Shown here: piece after piece, positions 52,952-61,296 of the stretch
How the letters are laid out: each line of letters begins with the position of its first letter
Position numbering within the stretch: position 1 is the stretch's first letter
Notes under the pieces: model-generated
What the model saw: the letters and a program-made list of their open reading frames with translations, nothing else
Told to the model about the DNA's origin: nothing
Database searches by the model: none
Assembly (NCBI RefSeq): GCF_019112525.1
Contig: NZ_CP077800.1
Location: 1,922,001 to 1,986,000 of the forward strand
Source of the DNA: Modestobacter sp. L9-4
GTDB taxonomy: Bacteria > Actinomycetota > Actinomycetes > Mycobacteriales > Geodermatophilaceae
Direction of reading: 5' to 3'
DNA length: 64,000 nucleotides
Made by a program: the position numbers and the translations under genes

Positions 52952-53383
52952 ATGACCACCACCCTGACGATCGACACCACCCCCGCAGTCGTGGGCGTGG
53001 TCACCGGCCGTCCCCGCACCTGGCTGCGGACCGAGGGGCTGGCCCTCGCCGTGGCCGGGCTCGTCGTCCACGGGACCACCGGCGCGCCGTGGTGGCTGGT
53101 CCCGGCACTGTTCCTGGTGCCGGACCTGGCCGCGTTCGGCTACCTCGCCGGCAACCGGGTGGGCGCCTGGAGCTACAACCTGGCGCACACCGCACCCCTG
53201 TCGGTGGCCCTGCTGACCGCGGGCCTGGCCTGGGACGTCACCGCGCTCACCGTCGCCGGCGCCGTCGGCCTGGTGCACATCGGCCTGGACCGTGCACTGG
53301 GCTACGGCGTGAAGTACGACGAGGGCTTCGGTCACACCCACCTCGGGATCAAGGAGCCGGGCGCCGGGCACGCCCACCGCTGA
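52952..53383 (+). CDS. DUF4260 family membrane protein
   Basis: A 143-residue membrane protein with DUF4260 features: LRTEGLALAVAGLVVHG, WWLVPALFLVPDLAAFGYLAGNRVGAWSYNLAHTAPL, and LVHIGLDRALGYGVKYDEGFGHTHLG. There are three to four TM helices with conserved His-Asp-Arg positions near the C-terminus. Function unknown. ATG at 52952 follows TGGAGGCAGCC. It has its own strong operator-overlapped promoter and a 14-bp-stem terminator, so it is a monocistronic, regulated unit. Confidence 0.9.
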   Translation: MTTTLTIDTTPAVVGVVTGRPRTWLRTEGLALAVAGLVVHGTTGAPWWLVPALFLVPDLAAFGYLAGNRVGAWSYNLAHTAPLSVALLTAGLAWDVTALTVAGAVGLVHIGLDRALGYGVKYDEGFGHTHLGIKEPGAGHAHR

Positions 53384-53398
53384 GCCGTCAGCACCCAC

Positions 53399-53435
53399 CG
53401 CGCCTGACCTGCTGACCATCCGCAGGTCAGGCGCG
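53399..53435. terminator. Terminator, 14-bp perfect stem
   Basis: CGCGCCTGACCTGC (53399-53412) and GCAGGTCAGGCGCG (53422-53435) pair perfectly across a 9-nt loop, 16 bp after the DUF4260 stop. Confidence 0.75.
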
Positions 53436-53470
53436 CGTACGGCGTCGCTAGAGACGACTTCCGCCAGGTT

Positions 53471-53517
53471 CTTGACTGATCGGTCAAGTACGGCCTAGGG
53501 TTTGTGACCAGTTGGTC
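53471..53517 (+). promoter_or_regulatory. Promoter with two TetR-type palindromes
   Basis: CTTGAC-TGATCG-GTCAAG (53471-53488) is a perfect 6-6-6 inverted repeat that contains the -35 hexamer TTGACT (53472-53477). TAGGGT at 53496-53501 suits a -10 with an 18-bp spacer. GACCA-GT-TGGTC (53506-53517) is a second perfect palindrome just downstream. Both look like TetR operators. The TetR gene at the end of this operon is the obvious candidate regulator. Confidence 0.68.
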
Positions 53518-53540
53518 TACAACCTTAGCGGAGGCTCGTG

Positions 53541-54287
53541 ATGGACGCAGCACTGAACGGCAAGACGGCCCTGGTGACCGGCGGTACCTCGGGGATCGGG
53601 CTGGCGGTCGTCCGCCGGTTCGTCGAGGAGGGCGCGCACGTCGTCGTCACCGGACGGCGGCAGGCGCAGCTCGACGCGGTCGCGGCGGAGTTCGGCGACG
53701 CGGTGACGGCCGTGCGCGCGGACGCCTCGGACCCCGCCGACGTGGCGACGCTCTTCGAGGCCGTCGCCGCCCGCGGGACCGGGCTGCACGCCGTGCACGT
53801 CAACGCCGGCATCGGTGAGTTCAAGCCCCTGGCCGACGTCACGCCCGAGGACATCGACACCGCCTTCGGCACCAACGTCCGCGGCACGACCCTCACGGTG
53901 CAGGGAGCGCTGCCCTTCCTGAGCGAGGGCGCGGCGATCGTCGTGACCGGCTCGACCGCCGCGTCCGGCACCGAGCGCAACTTCGGCCTGTACGGCGGGT
54001 CGAAGGCGGCGGTCGCGACGCTGACCCGCACCTGGGCGGCAGAACTCGCACCGCGCGGCGTCCGGATCAACACGATCATCCCCGGGCCGACCGAGACGCC
54101 CGGCTTCAAGGGGTTGCTCCCGGGCAACGGGGACGCGCTCGTGCAGCAGGTCGCCGCCGGGCTGCCGTTCGGCCGGCTGCTCCGTCCCGAGGAGGTCGCC
54201 GCCGTCGTCCTGTTCCTGGTCTCCGACGCCAGCTCGGGCATGACCGGCAGCGAGGTCGTCGTCGACGGCGGCTCCACCATCGCCTGA
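53541..54287 (+). CDS. SDR family oxidoreductase, first gene of TetR-controlled operon
   Basis: A 248-residue classical SDR. TGGTSGIGLAVVRRF, VTGRRQA (NADP-type), NAGIGEF, Ser in VTGSTAASG, catalytic YGGSKAAVATLTRTWAAEL, and IPGPTETPG. A paralogue of the SDR at 48160. ATG at 53541 has GGAG seven bases upstream; the GTG immediately before it is less well spaced. The promoter carries two TetR-like palindromes. It probably detoxifies a carbonyl compound that is also the inducer (inference). Confidence 0.93.
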   Translation: MDAALNGKTALVTGGTSGIGLAVVRRFVEEGAHVVVTGRRQAQLDAVAAEFGDAVTAVRADASDPADVATLFEAVAARGTGLHAVHVNAGIGEFKPLADVTPEDIDTAFGTNVRGTTLTVQGALPFLSEGAAIVVTGSTAASGTERNFGLYGGSKAAVATLTRTWAAELAPRGVRINTIIPGPTETPGFKGLLPGNGDALVQQVAAGLPFGRLLRPEEVAAVVLFLVSDASSGMTGSEVVVDGGSTIA

Positions 54288-54302
54288 CGCCCACACCGCC
54301 AC

Positions 54303-54340
54303 CCACCAGCACCCCAGCCACCAGCACGCCAGCCACCAGC
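54303..54340. repeat. 15-bp direct repeat in a leader
   Basis: CCACCAGCACCCCAG, CCACCAGCACGCCAG and a third partial CCACCAGC occur in tandem between the SDR stop and the next ribosome site (GAGGAG). It is probably a slippage product. Confidence 0.6.
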
Positions 54341-54353
54341 GAGGAGCACACCC

Positions 54354-54842
54354 GTGACCGACCACGCCACACCCGTCCCGTTCGAGACCGAGCGCGAGCT
54401 CGCGCCGCTGCCCCTGCTGTGGGCCCGGGCGCTCGACGAGGGCGACGCCGGCATCCTGACCGACCTGCTCACCGACGACGTCGTCGTCGACCTGACGCCC
54501 GCCACGACCAGGATCGGGCTGGACTTCCCGGTCCTGACCGGCCGCGAGACCGTCGTCCCGACGATGATCGGGTCCGTCGGCCCGCTGGACACCATGCACA
54601 TGGTCTCCAACGTCACCTACCGCGCCGCCGGCGACGGCTGGGTGATCGAGGCCTACGCGTCGGCCCAGCACTTCCTGCCCGGGGAGGGCCCGGACAGCAC
54701 CAGGACGCGGCACGTGCTGATGGGCAACACCTGGACCTTCGACGTCCGCCCCACCCCGGAGGGGCCGCGGGTCGCGCGGTTCACGATGGACACCCGGTGG
54801 CTCGAGGGCGACCCGACCGTCCTGCTGGCGGCGATCTCGTGA
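54354..54842 (+). CDS. SnoaL-like / NTF2-fold protein
   Basis: A 162-residue polyketide-cyclase-like (SnoaL_4 type) protein: LWARALDEGDAGILTDLLTDDVVVDLTPATTRIG near the N-terminus and MHMVSNVTYRAAGDGWVIEAYASAQHFLPG in the sheet. The family includes isomerases, hydrolases and ligand-binding partners of SDRs. GTG start at 54354 after GAGGAGCACACCC. It overlaps the MFS transporter start by 4 bp. Activity unknown. Confidence 0.85.
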   Translation: MTDHATPVPFETERELAPLPLLWARALDEGDAGILTDLLTDDVVVDLTPATTRIGLDFPVLTGRETVVPTMIGSVGPLDTMHMVSNVTYRAAGDGWVIEAYASAQHFLPGEGPDSTRTRHVLMGNTWTFDVRPTPEGPRVARFTMDTRWLEGDPTVLLAAIS

Positions 54843-56092
54843 CCGCGGCCCGCACGCCGACCGAGGCCGCGGAGGGCCGCGGCTGGCTCGGCGTCTCCTC
54901 CGTCGCGCTCGGCTCGTTCGCGATCGTCCTGTCGGAGTTCCTGCCGATCGGGGTCCTCCCGGCGATCTCGTCGGGCCTCGACGTCCGGATCGGGACGGCA
55001 GGCCTGCTGGTGGTCCTCACCGGGCTCTTCGCCGCGATCGCCGCCCCGGTGGTCACGGTGGCCACGTCCGCACTGGACCGCCGGCTCGTGCTCGCCGGCC
55101 TCAGCGCGCTGCTGGTCGTCTCCGACGCCCTCGCCGCGCTCGCCCCGTCGTTCGCCGTCCTCCTGGTGGCCCGGGTGCTGCTCGGGACCAGCCTGGGCGG
55201 GTTCTGGGCGGTCGGTGCCGGGCTCGCCGGGCGACTGGTCCCGCCGGCGGACGCCATCCGGGGGACGGCGGTCATCACGGCGGGGATCTCGGTCGCGACC
55301 GTCGTCAGCCTCCCGCTGGGCGCTGCGGTGTCCGCGCTCACCAGCTGGCGGGTCGCGTTCGTCATCGGCGGCGCGATCGGCCTGGTGGCGCTCGGTCTGC
55401 AGCTGATGACCCTGCCGAGGATGCCGGCCACCCATCGCGTGCGGGTCGCGACGCTCGGGGCGCTGTTCCGGGTCCCCCGTGCCCGGATCGGGCTCCTCGC
55501 GGCCGCGGTGCTGTTCTTCTCGCAGTTCGCGGCCTACACCTTCGTGTCGCCGTACCTGGAGGACGTCGTCGCGGTCGGCCCCGGGACCGTCACCCTCGCG
55601 CTCCTGCTCTTCGGGATCGCCGGGATCGTCGGCAACTTCGTGATCGGCGCACTGCTGGGCCGGAGCCTGGTGGGCACGACCGCGGCCGCGGAGATCGTGC
55701 TCGCCGCGACGGTCCTGCTGCTCCCGAGCCTGGCGCACTCGACCCCCGGGGCGGTCGCACTGGTCGCGGTCTGGGGCTTCGTGTGGGGCGGCCTCCCGCT
55801 GGCGATGCAGACGTGGATGTCCACCGCCTCCCCGGCCGGTGCGGAGACCGGGCTGTCGCTGTTCGTCACCACCATCCAGCTCGTCCTGGCGGCGGGTTCG
55901 GTGCTCGGCGGCGTGGCGGTCACCTCCTGGGGGATCGACGCCGACTTCCGGCTCGCCGGGGTGGTCGCGCTGGTCGGCGCCCTCGCCTTCCTCGCGCTGG
56001 GCTCCCGGAGCCGGGCGGTCGACCCCGTCGGGAGCCCGGGCGAGGACGCAGATCCCCGCGAGAGCACGGAGGCCGCGGCGCCGAGCCGCTGA
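54839..56092 (+). CDS. MFS transporter (DHA1-type efflux)
   Basis: A 417-residue 12-TM major facilitator. SEFLPIGVLPAISSGLDVRIGTAG is the AraJ/YdhP-like opening. LVARVLLGTSLGGFWAVGAGLAGRLVPP is motif B/C-like, and WMSTASPAGAETGLSLFVTTIQL the second-half conserved loop. It exports sugars or drugs by proton antiport. GTG start overlaps the SnoaL-like gene. Together with the TetR gene downstream the set reads as an inducible detoxification/efflux operon; the substrate is unknown. The C-terminal 30 residues are a charged tail. Confidence 0.92.
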   Translation: MTAARTPTEAAEGRGWLGVSSVALGSFAIVLSEFLPIGVLPAISSGLDVRIGTAGLLVVLTGLFAAIAAPVVTVATSALDRRLVLAGLSALLVVSDALAALAPSFAVLLVARVLLGTSLGGFWAVGAGLAGRLVPPADAIRGTAVITAGISVATVVSLPLGAAVSALTSWRVAFVIGGAIGLVALGLQLMTLPRMPATHRVRVATLGALFRVPRARIGLLAAAVLFFSQFAAYTFVSPYLEDVVAVGPGTVTLALLLFGIAGIVGNFVIGALLGRSLVGTTAAAEIVLAATVLLLPSLAHSTPGAVALVAVWGFVWGGLPLAMQTWMSTASPAGAETGLSLFVTTIQLVLAAGSVLGGVAVTSWGIDADFRLAGVVALVGALAFLALGSRSRAVDPVGSPGEDADPRESTEAAAPSR

Positions 56093-56138
56093 TGGAGTCG
56101 GAGTCCCTGCGGTCCAGCCCACGTCCCCTGGAGTCCCC

Positions 56139-57011
56139 ATGAACGCCTCCCCCGCCCCCACCACGAGCCTCGACCTCGGGGGCGTCACCCTCACCTACGT
56201 CCCGGACGGCGAGTTCCGCGCCGAGCCCGGCGTGGCCTACCCGGGCGGGCACGAGGACCTGTTCACCGACGGTCTCGACGTCCTCGACGAGGACGGCATG
56301 CTCGTCCTCAGCGTCGGCGCGGTCCTCGTCACCACCGGGGACCGGCGGGTCCTCGTCGACGCCGGCATCGGCGCCCGGACCATCCCCCTCGTCCGGCCGG
56401 GGACGTCCCGGGACGCGTACATGCGCGGTGGCGCACTGCTCGAGAACCTGCGCGAGCTGGGGGTCCGGCCCGAGGACGTCGACGCCGTCCTGCTCACCCA
56501 CCTGCACGCCGACCACGTGGGGTGGATCGGCGACGAGTCCGCGGACGGCGTCCCCACGTTCCCGAACGCGGAGTACTGGCTCAGCGAGGACGAGTGGGAC
56601 GCCTGGGCGGGCCCGGGGCAGGAGGGTGACGCCGTCGGTCCCCGGCCGCACGAGCTCCGGATCATCGGCGCGCGGCGGCGGCACCTGGTGGAGGGCTCCG
56701 AGCCCGTCGAGGGGGTCACGGCCGTCGCGACGGTGGGGCACACGCCGGGGCACACGGCCTTCTCGGTGCAGGGGACCAGGCGCCGGGCGTTCATCGTCGG
56801 CGACGCCGTGCACTGCCCCGCCGAGGTCCTGCACCCGGACCTGAGGTGGGTCGGCGACCACGACGCGGCGACGGCCGTCCGCACGCGGACCGACATCGCC
56901 GACCGCGTGGCCCGCGAGGGCGCCGTCCTGGTCGGTCCGCACTTCCCGGACGCGGTGTTCCGCCGGTACGACCCCGCAGCGACGCCGTCGCTGACCCCCC
57001 ACCCGCTCTGA
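56139..57011 (+). CDS. MBL-fold metallo-hydrolase (lactonase-like)
   Basis: A 290-residue metallo-beta-lactamase-fold enzyme. VLLTHLHADHVGWIG is the complete HxHxDH motif. VGHTPGHTAFSV carries the third His, FIVGDAVHCP the bridging Asp, and VGPHFPDAVFRR the final His. The arrangement is that of AHL-lactonase and related quorum-quenching hydrolases, but substrate preference cannot be inferred. ATG at 56139. Fourth gene of the operon; 46 bp after the MFS stop. Confidence 0.9.
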   Translation: MNASPAPTTSLDLGGVTLTYVPDGEFRAEPGVAYPGGHEDLFTDGLDVLDEDGMLVLSVGAVLVTTGDRRVLVDAGIGARTIPLVRPGTSRDAYMRGGALLENLRELGVRPEDVDAVLLTHLHADHVGWIGDESADGVPTFPNAEYWLSEDEWDAWAGPGQEGDAVGPRPHELRIIGARRRHLVEGSEPVEGVTAVATVGHTPGHTAFSVQGTRRRAFIVGDAVHCPAEVLHPDLRWVGDHDAATAVRTRTDIADRVAREGAVLVGPHFPDAVFRRYDPAATPSLTPHPL

Positions 57012-57088
57012 CGGCGGACGGGACGATCGTCTCGTCGTCGTGCGGGATGATGGAGGGAGCGGTCGAGGACTCGAGGAGGAGGACGACC

Positions 57089-57718
57089 ATGGCCAGACCC
57101 CGCACCTTCGACGAGGCGGACGTCATCGCCCGTGCCCGGAAGGCGTTCGCCGAGACCGGCTTCGCGGGCACCTCGCTCGACGCCCTCCTCGAGGCGACCG
57201 GCCTCGCCCGGCAGAGCCTGTACAACGCCTTCGGCGGCAAGAGGGAACTGTTCATGCGGGCGTTCCTCAGCGATGCCGCCGAGGCCGTGGACGCCGTCGA
57301 GTCGATCCGGCACGGCGCGGACAGCCCGATCACCCGCATCCGCTCGCAGCTGGTCAAGGTCGCCGTCGAGCACGGTTCGGCGCAGGCCCCGCCGTCCCTG
57401 TTCACCAAGGCCGCCGTCGAGCTGTCGGCGCACGACCCCGCCGTCGCCTCGACGGTGGCGGCCGCGTTCGAGACGATGCGGACGCACTACGCCGCCTGCA
57501 TCGCCGACGCCCAGACCGCCGGGGAGATCGACACCACCGCCGACCCGGACTCCCTCGGGGCCTACTTCTGCGCGGTCATCGAGGGCATGTCCACCCTGGG
57601 CGGGTCGGGCGTTCCCCGGGCGACGCTGCTGGACATCGGGCTGACCAGCATGGCGGCCATCCCGATCACCGACCTCGGCCGCGACCACCTCGGCACCGAC
57701 GACGGCGACTGGTCCTGA
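57089..57718 (+). CDS. TetR family transcriptional regulator
   Basis: A 209-residue TetR repressor. The N-terminal HTH is RPRTFDEADVIARARKAFAETGFAGTSLDALLEATGLARQSLYNAFGGKRELF. The ligand-binding half has TRIRSQLVKVAVEHG and SLGAYFCAVIEGMSTL. It belongs to the AcnR/YcnC-like group with a TetR_C_40-type tail by appearance. ATG at 57089 has GGAGGAGGACG upstream. It most likely controls the operon through the palindromes at 53471 and 53506. The 77-bp gap before it could also hold its own promoter. Confidence 0.92.
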   Translation: MARPRTFDEADVIARARKAFAETGFAGTSLDALLEATGLARQSLYNAFGGKRELFMRAFLSDAAEAVDAVESIRHGADSPITRIRSQLVKVAVEHGSAQAPPSLFTKAAVELSAHDPAVASTVAAAFETMRTHYAACIADAQTAGEIDTTADPDSLGAYFCAVIEGMSTLGGSGVPRATLLDIGLTSMAAIPITDLGRDHLGTDDGDWS

Positions 57719-57827
57719 GGCAGCCTCGTCGGCACCTGCTCCGGTGGTCGTGACGCCGCGTCCCCGGAGCGCCTAGCGTCGTCGGGGTGAGCGCACCCGT
57801 GCAGCCGTCGCCCGTCCCGAGCACCCG

Positions 57828-59291
57828 ATGACCCGCGAGCCCGCGATCTGGGATCTGCTCGTCGTCGGCGGCGGCACCGCCGGGATCGTCGCCTCGACCA
57901 CCGCCGCCTCGCTCGGTGCCCGCGTCCTGCTGGTCGAGCGGGAGCGCACCGGCGGCGACTGCCTGCACACCGGCTGCGTGCCGTCGAAGGCACTGCTGGC
58001 CTCGGCGACCGCGGCGGCCGACGCCCGCGGCGCAGCCCGGCTGGGGGTCGACGTCTCCGGCGTGACGGTCGACTTCGCCCGGGTGATGGCGCACGTGAAG
58101 GCGGCGATCACCACGATCGAGCCGGTCGACTCACCCGAGACGCTGCGCGGCAAGGGCGTCACCGTCCTGGCCGGCGACGCGGTGTTCACCGGCCCCGACC
58201 GGGTCACCGTCGACGGGCGGGAGGTCCGGTTCCGGGCCGCGGTGATCGCCACCGGCTCCGGCCCGGCGCTCCCGCCGGTCCCCGGGCTGGCCGGGGTCGA
58301 GCCGCTCACCAACGAGAGCGTCTGGGACCTCGACGTGCTGCCCGCCCGGCTGGCGGTGCTCGGCGGCGGGCCGATCGGCTGCGAGCTGGGCCAGGCGTTC
58401 GCCCGGCTCGGCGCCGAGGTCACCGTGGTCAACTCCGCCGACCGGCTGCTGGCGGTGGAGAGCGCGGAGGCCTCCGAGCTGGTCACCGCCGCGCTGGTGC
58501 GCGACGGCGTCGACGTGCGCACCGGTGCCCGGGCGGTCGCCGTCACCGGCGGCCCCGACGGCGGGTCGATCGCGCTCGCCGACGGCGGCTCGGTGCCCTT
58601 CGACCGGCTGCTGGTCGCCGTGGGCCGCCGGGCGCGCACCGAGGGTCTGGGCTGCGCGGCCGCGGGGGTCGAGCTGGCCGAGGACGGCAGCGTGGTCGTC
58701 GACGACACCCTGCGCACCGCCAACCCGCGCATCTGGGCGGCCGGCGACGTCACCGGCGGGCCGCGGTTCACCCACGTGGCCGGCGTGCACGGCAGCCTCG
58801 CCGCCGGCAACGCGGTGCTCGGCCTGCGCCGCCGGGTCGACCCCGTCGTCCCCCGGGTCACCTACACCTCCCCCGAGGTCGCCTCGGTCGGCACGAGCCC
58901 GGACGACGCTGAGGCGGCCGGGCTGACCGTGCGGCGCGTCCCGCACACCGAGATCGACCGGGCCATCGCCGAGGACCTCACCGCCGGCTCCACCACGCTG
59001 GTGCACGACCGGCGCGGCCGCCTGCGCGGGGCGGTCGTCATCGGCCCCCGCGCCGGGGAGACCCTCGGCGAGCTGACCCTCGCCGTCCGGCAGGGCCTGC
59101 GCACGCAGGACGTCGCCGGCACCACGCACGCCTACCCGACCTACAACGACGGGGTGTGGAACGCCGCGATCGCCGACGTCCGCGGGCGGCTGCAGGCCCC
59201 CGCCGTCCGGCTGGCGCTGCGCGGGGTGGTGCGGCTGCGGCGGCTCAGCGCAGGGCGCGGTGACCGGCCCACATCCGGTGGGCGGCGCTGA
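57828..59291 (+). CDS. Pyridine nucleotide-disulfide oxidoreductase (MerA/Lpd-like)
   Basis: A 487-residue flavoprotein disulfide reductase. FAD motif VVGGGTAGIVASTTAA. The redox-active pair is in GGDCLHTGCVPSKALLA (CxxxxC). NAD(P) motif LGGGPIGCELGQAFARLG. FAD motif WAAGDVTGGPRFTH. At the dimer interface THAYPTYNDG replaces the HPTxxE seen in lipoamide dehydrogenase, as in MerA-like and SidA-type branches. There are no N-terminal metal-binding CxxC or C-terminal CC, so mercuric reductase is unlikely. ATG at 57828. The end overlaps the convergent phosphatidyltransferase gene by 47 bp. Confidence 0.92.
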   Translation: MTREPAIWDLLVVGGGTAGIVASTTAASLGARVLLVERERTGGDCLHTGCVPSKALLASATAAADARGAARLGVDVSGVTVDFARVMAHVKAAITTIEPVDSPETLRGKGVTVLAGDAVFTGPDRVTVDGREVRFRAAVIATGSGPALPPVPGLAGVEPLTNESVWDLDVLPARLAVLGGGPIGCELGQAFARLGAEVTVVNSADRLLAVESAEASELVTAALVRDGVDVRTGARAVAVTGGPDGGSIALADGGSVPFDRLLVAVGRRARTEGLGCAAAGVELAEDGSVVVDDTLRTANPRIWAAGDVTGGPRFTHVAGVHGSLAAGNAVLGLRRRVDPVVPRVTYTSPEVASVGTSPDDAEAAGLTVRRVPHTEIDRAIAEDLTAGSTTLVHDRRGRLRGAVVIGPRAGETLGELTLAVRQGLRTQDVAGTTHAYPTYNDGVWNAAIADVRGRLQAPAVRLALRGVVRLRRLSAGRGDRPTSGGRR

Positions 59292-59931
59292 CCCCGACCA
59301 CGACGGCCCACACCCAGGCCACCTGCCAGGCGATCGCGGGCAGCAGCAGCCACAGCGCGTGCACGACCACCGTCTCGGTGCCCTCGGCCAGCCCGCCGAG
59401 GAAGGACAGCGAGCGGCCGTCGTCGATCTGCCGGCCGGCCCGCTCGGCAAGGGAGGAGAAGGCCAGGAACGCCGCGCCGTTGACGTAGTAGGCGAGCAGG
59501 ACGGCGGCGAACGGCTCCCACGGCGCGTCCGTCGTCCGGACGACGCCCAGCGCGACGCCGAGCACGCCGGAGCCGTAGACGAGGAAGTCGGCGGTGATGT
59601 CGAAGAACCCACCGGCCCCGGCGTCCCCGGGGCGGCCGGCGGCCTGGCGACGGCGGGCCAGCGGGCCGTCGAGCCCGTCGGCCAGCCGGGAGGCCAGCCA
59701 CAGCAGCAGCGCCGGGACCCACCACGCGGCAGCCGCAGCACCGGCGCTGGCCAGGCCCAGCACCAGGCCGGCGGCGGTGATCCGGTCGGGGCTGATCCCG
59801 GGGCGGTCGAGGACGCCGGCGGCCCGGGCGAGCGGTGCGTCGAGCACCCGGCGCGCAGCCGCGTCGAGCACCCGGCGCCTCCTGTCCCCCGACGCCACGC
59901 TGGCGGTGCCCCGTGCGTGGCGGGGTGTCAT
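59245..59931 (-). CDS. CDP-alcohol phosphatidyltransferase family membrane protein
   Basis: A 228-residue polytopic membrane enzyme. The family motif D-x2-D-G-x2-A-R ... G-x3-D-x3-D is visible as LADGLDGPLARR and GGFFDITADF (about residues 95-125). The spacer between the halves is a few residues longer than the usual eight. There are about five TM helices. It transfers a phosphoalcohol from a CDP-alcohol to a lipid or inositol-phosphate acceptor; the specific product is unclear. ATG at 59931; a GTG four codons upstream is possible. Confidence 0.88.
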   Translation of the reverse strand: MTPRHARGTASVASGDRRRRVLDAAARRVLDAPLARAAGVLDRPGISPDRITAAGLVLGLASAGAAAAAWWVPALLLWLASRLADGLDGPLARRRQAAGRPGDAGAGGFFDITADFLVYGSGVLGVALGVVRTTDAPWEPFAAVLLAYYVNGAAFLAFSSLAERAGRQIDDGRSLSFLGGLAEGTETVVVHALWLLLPAIAWQVAWVWAVVVGVSAAHRMWAGHRALR

Positions 59932-60048
59932 CCGGTAGGGCACGATCCTGTCGCAGCTCCGGGACGGCGGCCAGTCCGGTACGACGCCTGCTCGCGAACA
60001 CCCACCGACCGGGCCCCTCGCCCGGCACCCGACGCAGGAGGCAGCCGG

Positions 60049-61296
60049 TTGTCCGGAGTCCGTCGTCCGAGCAGGTCCCCCCTCCGCGCCGTCGGCGTCG
60101 CAGCCGCCCTCACCGTGGTGCTCGCCGGCTGTGCCGCCCCGGACGCCGAGGCGCCGGTCGCCCAGCAGCGGTCGTGGGACGACGTGAAGGCGGAGGCGAA
60201 GGGCCAGACCGTCGCGCTGTGGATGTACGGCGGTGACGACCAGGGCAACGCCTACGTCGACGACGTGCTCGCCCCGGCCGCCGCGGAGCAGGGGGTGACC
60301 CTGAAGCGGGTGCCGATCGCCGACACCGGCGACGCGGTCAACCGCATCCTGTCCGAGCGGCAGGCCAACGTCACCGACGGCGAGGTGGACCTGGTCTGGG
60401 TCAACGGCGACAACTTCGCCACCGGCCGGCAGGCGGGCGCGTGGCTGTGCGACTGGACGTCGATGCTGCCGAACATGGCGGGCACCGACCCCGCCGACCC
60501 GCTGCTGACCACGGACTTCGGCAACCCGGTCGACGGCTGCGAGGCGCCCTGGCACAAGGCGCAGTTCAGCCTGGTCTACGACTCGGCCAAGGTCACCGAC
60601 CCGCCGACGTCGCTGGCCGGGGTGCTGGACTGGGCCCAGGCCCACCCGGGCCGCTTCACCTACCCCGCGCCGCCGGACTTCACCGGCTCGGCGTTCCTGC
60701 GCGAGGCCCTGTACAGCGTCTCCGGCGGCGTCAGCAAGGTGCCGCTGGCCTTCTCCCAGGACGACTTCGACTCCCTCACCCCGCCGCTGTACGACCGGCT
60801 GAAGACGCTGGCGCCGTCGCTGTGGCGCGGCGGGGACACCTACCCGCAGTCGCAGGAGGAGCTGGACAAGCTCTACGCCGACGGTGAGGTGGACATGACG
60901 ATGACCTACGGGCCGGCCACGCTCAAGGACCTGGTCGCCAAGGGCACCTTCCCGGCCACCACCCGGGTGCTGCCGCTGGAGGAGGGCACGCTCGGCAACG
61001 CCAGCTTCCTGGCCATCCCCTCCACCTCGGGCTCGCAGGCCGGTGCCCAGGTGGTCGCGGACCTGGCGCTCTCGCCGGAGCAGCAGCTGGCCAAGGCCCA
61101 GCCCGACACGTGGGGCCAGTTCACCGTGCTGGACATGGACCGCATCGGCGACGCCCGCGCCGGGTTCGACCAGCTGCCGGCCTCCGACGTCGTGCCCTCC
61201 TACGAGGAGCTGTCGAAGAACGCCCAGCCCGAGCTGTCGGCGGCCTGGGTCCCGCCGCTGGACGACGGATGGCGCCGCGAGGTCGCGGCCGGGTGA
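60049..61296 (+). CDS. ABC transporter substrate-binding lipoprotein (YnjB-like)
   Basis: A 415-residue extracytoplasmic binding protein. The TTG start at 60049 is chosen for its strong GGAGG seven bases upstream. Signal peptide with lipobox LAGC. The mature part has QTVALWMYGGDDQGNAYVDDVL, DLVWVNGDNFATGRQAG, PWHKAQFSLVYDSAKV, and TLGNASFLAIPSTSGSQAGAQVVADLALSPEQQ, all characteristic of YnjB. The ligand is not known; thiamine, polyamine or iron have been suggested for relatives. First gene of a ynjBCD-like operon. Confidence 0.9.
   Translation: MSGVRRPSRSPLRAVGVAAALTVVLAGCAAPDAEAPVAQQRSWDDVKAEAKGQTVALWMYGGDDQGNAYVDDVLAPAAAEQGVTLKRVPIADTGDAVNRILSERQANVTDGEVDLVWVNGDNFATGRQAGAWLCDWTSMLPNMAGTDPADPLLTTDFGNPVDGCEAPWHKAQFSLVYDSAKVTDPPTSLAGVLDWAQAHPGRFTYPAPPDFTGSAFLREALYSVSGGVSKVPLAFSQDDFDSLTPPLYDRLKTLAPSLWRGGDTYPQSQEELDKLYADGEVDMTMTYGPATLKDLVAKGTFPATTRVLPLEEGTLGNASFLAIPSTSGSQAGAQVVADLALSPEQQLAKAQPDTWGQFTVLDMDRIGDARAGFDQLPASDVVPSYEELSKNAQPELSAAWVPPLDDGWRREVAAG

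Noticed and set aside
57828-59291. Mercuric reductase
   Set aside because: The fold and CxxxxC pair fit, but the C-terminal vicinal cysteines and N-terminal metal-binding domain needed for Hg(II) handling are missing and no mer genes are nearby.
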